Origin: Acidobacteriota bacterium
GTDB taxonomy: Bacteria > Acidobacteriota > Blastocatellia > Pyrinomonadales > Pyrinomonadaceae
Length of the DNA: 64,000 bases
Reading direction: 5' to 3'
Assembly (NCBI GenBank): GCA_003222975.1
Contig: QHXN01000021.1
Span: forward strand, 1 to 64,000
The notes beneath the pieces are model-generated. The model did not search any database. It was not told where the DNA came from and was given only the letters and a program-made list of their open reading frames with translations. Shown piece after piece: positions 7,440 to 14,422 of this stretch. Both the position numbers and the translations under genes were made by a program. Position 1 is the stretch's first letter. Every line of letters starts with the position of its first letter.

Positions 7440-8486
7440 ATGCAAGCACTCATACTCGCAGGCGGCAAGGGCACACGTCTCAGGCCGCTGACCGTGTACA
7501 CGCCGAAGCCCGTCGTCCCCATCTGCAACCGCCCGTTCCTGCTCTACCAGATTGACACGCTGCGGCGCGCAGGCATCACCGACATCACGCTCTCGCTCTC
7601 CTACCAGCCCTTCAAGATCGAGCAGCAGCTCGGCGACGGCTCGGACTTCGGCGTGAAGATAACTTACACGGTCGAGCCGCAGCCGATGGGAACCGCCGGC
7701 GCGTACAAGTTCGCCGAGGACTTGATCCGCGAGCCGACGGTCGTCTTCAACGGCGACATCGTCACAGACCTCGACCTCAAGGCCGTCATCCGTCAGCACA
7801 ACGAGCGCAAGGCCGCCGCAACAATCGTCCTCGCGCCCGTCGAGAACCCTTCGGCCTACGGCGTGGTCGAGACGGAAGAGGACGGGCGCGTCCGCCGCTT
7901 TCTCGAAAAGCCGAAACCCGACGAGACGAGTTGTAACAACATCAACGCGGGCACCTACATCCTCGACCCGAAGGTCTTGGACTTCGTCCCGGCGGGCGAG
8001 AGCTATTCCTTCGAGTACAACCTCTTCCCAGACCTCCTCAAGCGCGGCGAGGGCTTCTACGCGCACGTCCCCTCAGCCGCCTACTGGATTGACATCGGCA
8101 CGCCCGCGCGCTACCTCCAAGTCCACCACGACATACTGCGGGGCGGCGTGCGCGGAATCCTTCTCAAAGACCGCCGCGGCTCATTCGACTCCGCGACGCA
8201 CGCAGAGATTGACAACCTGTCCGTCATCGCCGACGACTGCACGCTCAAGCCGGGCGCGCAGGTCTTCAACTCCGTGCTCGGCGAAGGCGTCCACGTCGAA
8301 GAGAAGGCGCGCATAGAGAACTCCGTCGTCTGGCCGCACACGCGCGTCGGCGCGGGCGCGCAGGTCGTCGGCGCGATAGTCGGGCGCGGCTGCCACATCG
8401 GGCGCTCGGCGTCGGTCGGCGCGGGCGCGGTGCTCGGCGACAAGACGAACCTCACGGACTACACGCAGACCGGGGGCGCTTTGTGA
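7440..8486 (+). CDS. NDP-sugar pyrophosphorylase (mannose-1-P guanylyltransferase or glucose-1-P nucleotidyltransferase)
   Basis: The enzyme joins a sugar-1-phosphate to an NTP to make an activated sugar for glycan synthesis. The nucleotide-binding signature ILAGGKGTRLRPLT is at residues 5-18, KPVVPICNRP follows, and EPQPMGTAGA and VFNGDIVTDLDL form the sugar/metal site. After about residue 245 there is a hexapeptide-repeat (left-handed beta-helix) tail (VGAGAQVVGAIVGRGCHIG). This architecture is common in GDP-mannose pyrophosphorylases, but substrate cannot be read from sequence. Its TGA overlaps the GTG start of a phosphohexomutase by 4 nt, so the pair probably supplies and uses the same sugar-1-phosphate. 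Confidence 0.88.
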   Translation: MQALILAGGKGTRLRPLTVYTPKPVVPICNRPFLLYQIDTLRRAGITDITLSLSYQPFKIEQQLGDGSDFGVKITYTVEPQPMGTAGAYKFAEDLIREPTVVFNGDIVTDLDLKAVIRQHNERKAAATIVLAPVENPSAYGVVETEEDGRVRRFLEKPKPDETSCNNINAGTYILDPKVLDFVPAGESYSFEYNLFPDLLKRGEGFYAHVPSAAYWIDIGTPARYLQVHHDILRGGVRGILLKDRRGSFDSATHAEIDNLSVIADDCTLKPGAQVFNSVLGEGVHVEEKARIENSVVWPHTRVGAGAQVVGAIVGRGCHIGRSASVGAGAVLGDKTNLTDYTQTGGAL

Positions 8487-9985
8487 AGCCCGGACGCGAC
8501 GGCCCGACGCCCATACGCTTCGGCACGGACGGCTGGCGCGCACGCATCGCCGACGAGTTCACCTTCGAGAATGTCGCGCGCGTCGCGCAAGGGTACGCAG
8601 ACTTCCTCAAGCAGCAGCAACGTGCCGGCGAAGACTCCGGGAAGCGCGGAGGCAAAACCTCGGCGAAGCGCGGCGGCAAAGATTCCATCAAGAAGGAGTC
8701 GCACCCGCGCGTCGTCGTCGGCTACGACCGACGCTTCCTCTCCGAGCGGTTCGCCGAGCGCGCCGCCGAGGTTCTCTCAGGAAACCAGATCGCCGTCTCC
8801 CTCTTCGGCTCGGACGTGCCGACGCCGCTCGTCTCCTGGGCCGTGCGCGAGCGCGGAGCAGCGGGCGGCGTCTGTATCACGGCCTCGCACAACCCGCCTG
8901 ACTTTAACGGCTTCAAGATCAAAGCGCCGTGGGGCGGGAGCGCGACCGCCGAAACGACCGTCGCCGTCGAGTCGCTTTTGGACGCGCAGACGCCGCAGCT
9001 CGCCGCCATCCCAGAGGACGCGCGCGGCGGACTTGAAGAGCAGGTCGAGAGCTACCGCGTGCAGGTCGCGGAGTATATTGACCTCGAACGTGTCCGCGCC
9101 AAGCGCGCGCGCGTCGTCGTTGACCCGATGCACGGGACGGGCGGTCGCTGGGTGGAGAGTTTTTTGAAGGGCGGTCGGCTCGTCGTTGAAACCGTCCGCG
9201 CGGAGCGCGACCCCCTGTTCGGCGGCGTCAGCCCGGAGCCGATTGACCGCAACCTCGCGCCGCTCAAAGAGAGAGTTAAAAACAGCCGCGCGCTCGTCGG
9301 CCTCGCGACCGACGGCGATGCCGACCGCGTCGGCGCGGTCAACGAGCGCGGCGAGACGTTGACGATGCACGAGGTCGTCCCCGTAGTCCTGCTCCACCTC
9401 GCGCGACAGAGAAAGTTGAAGGGCGGCGTCGTCAGAACCTTCTCGCAGTCGGTTCTCTTGAAGCGCATCGCCGCCGCTCACAGCCTCCCACTCTACGAAA
9501 CGCCCATCGGCTTCAAGTACATCGCCGACCTGATGCTGCGCGAGGACATACTCATCGGCGCGGAGGAGTCGGGCGGCATCGGCGTGCGCGGCCACCTGCC
9601 CGAACGCGACGGCATACTCAACTCGCTCCTCTTCCTCGAAGCCATCGTCGCCGCGGGCAAGACGCCCACCGAACTCGTCGGCGAGATGCATCGCGAGTTC
9701 GGCGAGTTCTACTTCGGTCGGCGCGACCTGCAACTGGAAGTCGCGCGCGGCCTCGCCCTCGTCGAGTCGCTCGCCACGAAGCCGCCCGCCTCGGTCGAGG
9801 GGATGAAAGTTCAATCGGTCGAAACGCTCGACGGCACGAAGCTCGTCTTCGCCGACGAGTCCTGGCTGCTCTTCCGTCAGTCGGGCACGGAACCTGTGCT
9901 GCGCGTTTACGCGGAGGCTACTTCAGTCGCCAAGATGGAAACGCTCCTCGCCGACGGCTGTGGCCTGGCCCAAGCATTTCATTGA
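8483..9985 (+). CDS. Phosphoglucomutase/phosphomannomutase family protein
   Basis: This alpha-D-phosphohexomutase interconverts hexose-6- and hexose-1-phosphate. The phosphoserine loop is TASHNP with Ser135, and the metal loop ATDGDADRVG has Asp277, Asp279 and Asp281. The sugar-binding GAEESGGIGV and the C-terminal phosphate site RQSGTEPVLRVY are both present. Residues 50-72 are an unusual Lys/Gly/Ser-rich insert (GKRGGKTSAKRGGKDS) ahead of the first beta-strand of domain 1; it looks like a surface loop expansion. Start is GTG, translationally coupled to the upstream gene (GTGA overlap). Glucose versus mannose specificity is not decided. Confidence 0.9.
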   Translation: MKPGRDGPTPIRFGTDGWRARIADEFTFENVARVAQGYADFLKQQQRAGEDSGKRGGKTSAKRGGKDSIKKESHPRVVVGYDRRFLSERFAERAAEVLSGNQIAVSLFGSDVPTPLVSWAVRERGAAGGVCITASHNPPDFNGFKIKAPWGGSATAETTVAVESLLDAQTPQLAAIPEDARGGLEEQVESYRVQVAEYIDLERVRAKRARVVVDPMHGTGGRWVESFLKGGRLVVETVRAERDPLFGGVSPEPIDRNLAPLKERVKNSRALVGLATDGDADRVGAVNERGETLTMHEVVPVVLLHLARQRKLKGGVVRTFSQSVLLKRIAAAHSLPLYETPIGFKYIADLMLREDILIGAEESGGIGVRGHLPERDGILNSLLFLEAIVAAGKTPTELVGEMHREFGEFYFGRRDLQLEVARGLALVESLATKPPASVEGMKVQSVETLDGTKLVFADESWLLFRQSGTEPVLRVYAEATSVAKMETLLADGCGLAQAFH

Positions 9986-10039
9986 ACTGAATGCGACTGC
10001 GCCGTTGCAGTTTTCTCTCACGTCGAAAGAGCCTCCGGC

Positions 10040-10873
10040 ATGCCCGAACTTCCCGAAGTCGAACTCGTCGCGCGCTCTCTCGACCGCCTGCTGCGCGGCC
10101 AACGCATCACGTCGGCAAAGCTCCTGCGCGCCGGACTAGAACCGGAGAGCACGCCGCGCGCGTTCGCGCATCTTCTGCGCGGCGCGTCGGTCGAAGGAGT
10201 CGGGCGACGCGGCAAGCACGTCCTCTTCGCCCTCGACAACGGGCGCGTCCTCCTCGCGCACCTACGCATGACCGGGAGATTCCTCCTCCTCGCCGACGAC
10301 AGGCCGCTCCCCAAACACACGCACGCCCTCTTCCGGCTCGACGGCGGTCGCCGCCTCGTCTTCACAGACCAGCGCCACTTCGGCCTGATGAAGCTCGCCC
10401 GCGCCACGGAGCTTGAACACTTGAAGGAGCTACGCGACCTCGCGCCCGAACCATTTTCCGAAGAGTTCACGCCCGATTACCTCGCACGCGTTCTCACGCG
10501 GACGCGGCGCGCGCTGAAGTCCGTCCTGCTCGACCAGACGAAGGTGACGGGCCTCGGCAACATCTACGCCTCCGAAGTCCTCTTCCTCGCGCGCACCAAC
10601 CCCTTCGCCATCGCGTCGGAGCTTCCCCGCCGCCGCGTCACGCGCCTGCACCGCGCCATCCTCGACGTGCTCGGCGAAGCAATCAAACACGGCTCGACGA
10701 TGAGCGTTGACCCGGCAGACATTGACGCCAGCTACTTCGGCGGCGGCTACGCCGGGCGCTGGCGCATCTACGAACGCGAGGGCGAGCCTTGCCCCAACTG
10801 CCGCGCTCCCATCCGCCGCCTCACGCACGCCGGGCGCTCGACATATTTCTGTCCTCGATGCCAGCGATTCTAG
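10040..10873 (+). CDS. mutM: Formamidopyrimidine-DNA glycosylase MutM (Fpg)
   Basis: MutM removes oxidised purines such as 8-oxoguanine and nicks the abasic site. The start MPELPEVE gives the catalytic Pro2 and Glu3 after Met removal. The helix-two-turn-helix motif VTGLGNIYASEVLF is present, and the C-terminal zinc finger has CPNC (Cys251/254) and CPRC (Cys271/274). The length of 277 aa is standard. It follows the mutase by 54 nt and ends just before the promoter of the methionine gene. Confidence 0.97.
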   Translation: MPELPEVELVARSLDRLLRGQRITSAKLLRAGLEPESTPRAFAHLLRGASVEGVGRRGKHVLFALDNGRVLLAHLRMTGRFLLLADDRPLPKHTHALFRLDGGRRLVFTDQRHFGLMKLARATELEHLKELRDLAPEPFSEEFTPDYLARVLTRTRRALKSVLLDQTKVTGLGNIYASEVLFLARTNPFAIASELPRRRVTRLHRAILDVLGEAIKHGSTMSVDPADIDASYFGGGYAGRWRIYEREGEPCPNCRAPIRRLTHAGRSTYFCPRCQRF

Positions 10874-10899
10874 CGAACTCAGTGGAGCGCTCTACCAAC

Positions 10900-10929
10900 T
10901 TGACAGGTCTGCACGGACGGGCGTATAAG
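10900..10929 (+). promoter_or_regulatory. Sigma-70-type promoter upstream of the SAM-II-like leader
   Basis: TTGACA (10900-10905, perfect) and TATAAG (10924-10929, five of six) are 18 nt apart. The transcript would begin near 10936, about 8 nt before the first stem of the predicted riboswitch, which supports both calls. Confidence 0.75.
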
Positions 10930-10943
10930 CGCGTTGATGAAAA

Positions 10944-11002
10944 GCGTGGTGAGTTAAGGCGACTTGCGGCCACGTAAAACAAGCAGCTAAACAGCTCGGC
11001 GC
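10944..11002 (+). promoter_or_regulatory. SAM-II-type riboswitch (S-adenosylmethionine aptamer)
   Basis: The order of conserved blocks matches the SAM-II pseudoknot. Stem P1 is CGTGG (10945-10949) with CCACG (10970-10974). The loop carries TGAGTTAA and TTGC. After P1 come TAAAAC and the diagnostic GCTAAA (10986-10991). Loop TTGC (10964-10967) can pair with GCAG (10983-10986), and GGC (10958-10960) with GCT (10994-10996), to form the pseudoknot. It lies just downstream of a good promoter and upstream of a methionine-synthesis gene, the expected target. SAM-II is mostly described from Alphaproteobacteria and Bacteroidota. I could not run a covariance model. Confidence 0.75.
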
Positions 11003-11037
11003 TTCTTCAGGCGACCGCCAGAGACGGAACATGGAAG

Positions 11038-11066
11038 TCCCGCGCTGTTCGGCGCGGGAATTTTTT
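11038..11066 (+). terminator. Intrinsic terminator hairpin abutting the start codon (riboswitch expression platform)
   Basis: TCCCGCGC (11038-11045) and GCGCGGGA (11052-11059) form a perfect 8-bp stem with a 6-nt loop, followed by ATTTTTT (11060-11066). The next three bases are the ATG at 11067. The only purine-rich stretch before this ATG (GGGAA, 11056-11060) is in the 3' arm, so the hairpin could both stop transcription and hide the ribosome site. CGGCGC (10997-11002), just after the aptamer, can pair with GCGCTG (11042-11047) as an antiterminator. Confidence 0.75.
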
Positions 11067-12965
11067 ATGGACGACTTCAAAGAACTAATCGAAAGCGACC
11101 ACATCGCTGTCTTCGACGGGGCGATGGGGACGATGCTGTACTCGAAGGGCGTGTACATCAACCGCTCTTACGACGAGTTGAACCTGACGAACCCAGACCT
11201 TGTGCGCGCCGTGCACGAGGAGTATGTGCGCGCGGGCGCGGAGGTGATCGAGACGAACACCTTCACGGCCACGGCGCACAAACTCCAGCAGTACGGACTC
11301 GAAGGACGCTTGCGCGACATCAACGTCGCCGCCGCACGCATCGCGCGCGAGGCCGCATGCGGCAGATGCTACGTCGCGGGCGCGGTCGGGCCGCTTGGTT
11401 TGAGGATCGAGCCTTACGGGCCGACCTCTTTCGACGAGGCCAAAGAGATGTTCAAGGAGCAGGCCGCCGCGCTTCTGGAAGGCGGCGTTGACCTCTTCGT
11501 CCTCGAAACTTTCTCCGACATCTCCGAGATGCGCGAGGCCATACGCGCCGTGCGCGAGCTTTCAGACCTGCCCGTCGTCGCGCAGATGACTATCTCCCTC
11601 GACGGCAACACCTCCTTCGGCACGACGCCCGAAGTCTTCACCGCGCGCCTCGACGAGTGGGGCGCGGACGTGATCGGCCTCAACTGCGGCGTCGGCCCCG
11701 CGACCGTCTTGACCGCCGTCGAGAAGATGCGTCCGGTGACGACTAAAAAACTCTCGGCGCAGCCGAACGCCGGGCTGCCGCGCGACGTGCAGGGCCGTCA
11801 GTTCTACATGTGCTCGCCTGAATACATGGCGAAGTACGCGCGTCGGCTCATACAGTCGGGCGTCCGTTTCATCGGCGGCTGCTGCGGCACTACTCCCGCG
11901 CACATCAAGATGATCTCCGACGCCGTCCGCCCGCTCTCGCCGCGCCACACGGGTAGAACCGGCAAACTCGCCCGCGCTGTTCTCTTGGAAGAACAAACGC
12001 CCGCGGAGACTCCTGTCCTCCCACTTGAGGAACGCTCAAACTGGGGTCGCAAGATCGCGCGCGGAGAGTTCGTCACGACCGTCGAGGTTCTGCCGCCGAA
12101 GGGCTGCGATGCGTCGAAGACTTTAGAGAGCATACGTCTTTTGAAGCAGGCGGGCGTTGACGCCGTCAACATCCCCGACGGCCCGCGCGCGCAGACGCGC
12201 ATGAGCGCGCAGGCCACAGCCGTCCTCGTCGAGCGCGAGATAGGTCTTGAGTCAGTCCTCCACTACACCTGCCGCGACCGTAACCTCCTCGGCATGATGA
12301 GCGACCTTCTCGGCGCGGCGGCGCTCGGCCTTCGCAACCTTCTGCTCATCACTGGCGACCCGCCGAAGATGGGGCCTTACCCGGACGCCACCGCCGTCTT
12401 CGACATAGACTCCATCGGCCTGACCAACATGGTCAGCAAGCTCAACCACGGACTCGACCTCGGCAACAATCCCGTCGGCTCTCCGACCTCCTTCTGCATC
12501 GGCGTCGGCGTCAACCCCGGCGCTCTGAACCTCGAAGAAGAGATCAAACGCTTCGAGTGGAAGGTCGAGGCCGGCGCGGAATTCGCCATCACGCAGCCTG
12601 TTTTTGATGTCGAGCAACTGCTCGACTTCCTCCGCCGCATCGAGCACGTCCGCGTCCCCGTCGTCGCGGGCATCTGGCCGCTCGTCTCCTACCGCAACGC
12701 CGAATTCCTGCACAACGAAGTCCCCGGCGTTGTCGTCACGCCCTCGATCATGGAGCGCATGCGCGCCGCCTCCGAGAAGGGCAAAGAGGCGGGCCGCGAG
12801 GAAGGTCTGCAAATCGCGCGCGAACTCCTCCTCGACGTGCGCGGCGCGATCCAAGGCGTGCAAGTCTCCGCCCCCTTCAACAACGTCCGCTACGCCCTCG
12901 ACGTGTTCGAAGCCTTGCCGGAGTTCGCCAGGCGGAAGGAAGCCGAACCTGCCGTGAGCTTGTGA
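11067..12965 (+). CDS. Bifunctional homocysteine S-methyltransferase / methylenetetrahydrofolate reductase
   Basis: The N-terminal half (about residues 5-290) is a homocysteine methyltransferase TIM barrel: FDGAMGTMLYSKG near the start, and zinc ligands Cys207 (GLNCGVGP), Cys272 and Cys273 (GGCCGTTPAHI). The C-terminal half (about 325-625) is a MetF-type FAD reductase (HYTCRDRN, LLLITGDPPK, ITQPVFDVEQLLDFL). Together they make methyl-folate and methylate homocysteine to methionine, as in the YitJ type. I prefer the ATG at 11067; an in-frame ATG at 11031 would read through the terminator stem as coding sequence. The SAM-II-like leader would shut the gene off when S-adenosylmethionine is plentiful. 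Confidence 0.93.
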   Translation: MDDFKELIESDHIAVFDGAMGTMLYSKGVYINRSYDELNLTNPDLVRAVHEEYVRAGAEVIETNTFTATAHKLQQYGLEGRLRDINVAAARIAREAACGRCYVAGAVGPLGLRIEPYGPTSFDEAKEMFKEQAAALLEGGVDLFVLETFSDISEMREAIRAVRELSDLPVVAQMTISLDGNTSFGTTPEVFTARLDEWGADVIGLNCGVGPATVLTAVEKMRPVTTKKLSAQPNAGLPRDVQGRQFYMCSPEYMAKYARRLIQSGVRFIGGCCGTTPAHIKMISDAVRPLSPRHTGRTGKLARAVLLEEQTPAETPVLPLEERSNWGRKIARGEFVTTVEVLPPKGCDASKTLESIRLLKQAGVDAVNIPDGPRAQTRMSAQATAVLVEREIGLESVLHYTCRDRNLLGMMSDLLGAAALGLRNLLLITGDPPKMGPYPDATAVFDIDSIGLTNMVSKLNHGLDLGNNPVGSPTSFCIGVGVNPGALNLEEEIKRFEWKVEAGAEFAITQPVFDVEQLLDFLRRIEHVRVPVVAGIWPLVSYRNAEFLHNEVPGVVVTPSIMERMRAASEKGKEAGREEGLQIARELLLDVRGAIQGVQVSAPFNNVRYALDVFEALPEFARRKEAEPAVSL

Positions 12966-13064
12966 AGCAGCAAATAGTCAGCGTTGTATTGTCCCGATTT
13001 GACAGCCATCCTCCGGCGGGACGCAAGGTGTCTGAGGGAGACCAGCCGGAGGGCGGAAATACGA

Positions 13065-13095
13065 GCAGGGGGCCTCGTTTCAGAAGGCCCCCTGC
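13065..13095. terminator. GC-rich hairpin between convergent genes
   Basis: GCAGGGGGCC (13065-13074) and GGCCCCCTGC (13086-13095) make a perfect 10-bp stem with an 11-nt loop, lying between the methionine gene (+) and the Cys-rich precursor (-). The T-tract is weak on both strands, so it may work as a bidirectional terminator or simply protect 3' ends. Confidence 0.55.
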
Positions 13096-13146
13096 CGGCT
13101 GTTCAGTTTGGCGCGCGGGTCTCACTGAGGCTGGCGCGCATCCCCC

Positions 13147-13878
13147 TTATTGGTGACAAGAGCCGACAGCCCCACGGCACCACCAACTAGAGTTACAGGC
13201 GCAGCAAGCCAAAGCCTTTGCCGCACAGCCGCCGCATTTGAAGGCCACGCAACCCAGATATGCAGCCCAACTGGACGTGGGACAGGTGGCAAGCGCGCTT
13301 ATGCATACTCCGACACACTGTGACCTAACACGAGCAACGAAACAACTCCAAAGACTGTGCGCTCTCTCAGCCTTAAAGTTTTCGTTGACTCTGTACTCTT
13401 CCGGCTTTTGAACGTCGCCATTCGGAGCAATGAGACTGAATTCATAGGTGCTCGTTTGGTCTCCCGACGCAAGCGTCATGCTTGCCAGGGCGGCTATGCC
13501 CTTTGAGCCGGGCTTCCCGTAATTCTGGAGGATTAGCTTAGCCTTTAGAGTCTTCCCGTCCTTGCTGCGGTACTCAACTTCCCAACCAAAAAAATCATCC
13601 TTCCCTGCCCGTGCCCCGAAACCTCTCTCTCGCAGCAAGCCGCTCAGAGCCTGCCCCTGTCTTGAAGCGGTTAGCTGCTTGATTTGGGGAGCTACGATGT
13701 CCGCCCCGACTTTCCGTTCCTGAAGAATCTGAACATCTTGTTCGCCCGCTTGCTTCTCTTGCGCTTCCTGCTGACGGGCAAACGATCTGCCCGACCCAAC
13801 GAAGACCTCAGTGCCGGAATACAGGACGCCGGTCAGGATTGACACTACGACCAACATTCGAACTGTGAGCTTTCTCAT
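13147..13878 (-). CDS. Secreted precursor with 12-cysteine C-terminal tail (halocin C8-like bacteriocin candidate)
   Basis: The 243-aa product starts with a signal peptide (MRKLTVRMLVVVSILTGV, about residues 1-28). A soluble middle domain follows (about 35-175, for example KLILQNYGKPGSKGIAALA). The last 65 residues, from Cys179, carry 12 cysteines spaced 8-3-6-10-4-2-6-0-1-5-6. Halocin C8 of haloarchaea is made from a precursor of this plan: a long N-terminal part that serves as immunity protein, and a short Cys-rich C-terminal peptide. The assignment is by architecture and cysteine spacing only. A clear ribosome site (AGAGGAAC) precedes the ATG. It is monocistronic, with no visible transporter or protease next to it. 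It could instead be an unknown envelope protein. Confidence 0.6.
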   Translation of the reverse strand: MRKLTVRMLVVVSILTGVLYSGTEVFVGSGRSFARQQEAQEKQAGEQDVQILQERKVGADIVAPQIKQLTASRQGQALSGLLRERGFGARAGKDDFFGWEVEYRSKDGKTLKAKLILQNYGKPGSKGIAALASMTLASGDQTSTYEFSLIAPNGDVQKPEEYRVNENFKAERAHSLWSCFVARVRSQCVGVCISALATCPTSSWAAYLGCVAFKCGGCAAKALACCACNSSWWCRGAVGSCHQ

Positions 13879-14422
13879 GATTGTTCCTCTTTCTATTTCT
13901 GGGCGCCCCTGTGAGCATTTGAAAGGGGCGGGAAGGGCTTACCTTACCTTTACGCTGGAGTTTTTCGCTCCAAGTATGCTCTGGCTGTCGGTGTGATTTT
14001 GAAGTCGCGCCCTAATGAGCGATGGACGATCCAGGGTTCGTAGAGCGTGAGTGATTGACGACCCAAGGTTCGTAGAGTAGAAGCGCGGGTAATCTTATCT
14101 CTAAAATTTTTTAAGTACAAGCCCCCGAGCTTCTGCGACTCTTTTGAAGCTGCCGTTGAAAACAAAAAGCTTATCCCGCGCTGTCAAAAAGGATCGCAAC
14201 TTAGGGTCACTTGCCTCACAGGCGCAAAGTTATAGAATGGCGCGCGCCGAGATGGAGATTCAGCGAAGGGCTTTTATCATCCCATCTTTATTTCTTTCAT
14301 CCAGCGCCCCTCGCGTCACGCGCTCAGTAGCCGAAGGGTTTAGCCCCGGTCGGTAAACACTCTGCGACGCCGTCCACCCCGCTTTCTAAATCTTTACCCG
14401 CGACAGACAAAGGAGCACGACC
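13879..14422. other. Gene-poor divergent spacer with a short direct repeat
   Basis: This 544-nt space separates the Cys-rich precursor (-) from the giant secreted protein (+). It is less G+C-rich than its surroundings. The one pattern I see is an imperfect 21-nt direct repeat, GACGATCCAGGGTTCGTAGAG (14025-14045) and GACGACCCAAGGTTCGTAGAG (14057-14077), 32 nt apart and matching at 19 of 21 positions. It could be a regulator-binding pair or a small duplication. A 70-codon frame at 14144-14356 has no recognisable features and I do not call it. Confidence 0.4.

Noticed and set aside
11031-11066. Start of the methionine gene at the ATG 11031
   Set aside because: It would make the terminator stem coding and add residues unlike the family N-terminus; kept only as an alternative.
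14144-14356. 70-codon + strand ORF in the divergent spacer
   Set aside because: No ribosome site, no recognisable motif, and an unlikely composition; treated as non-coding.
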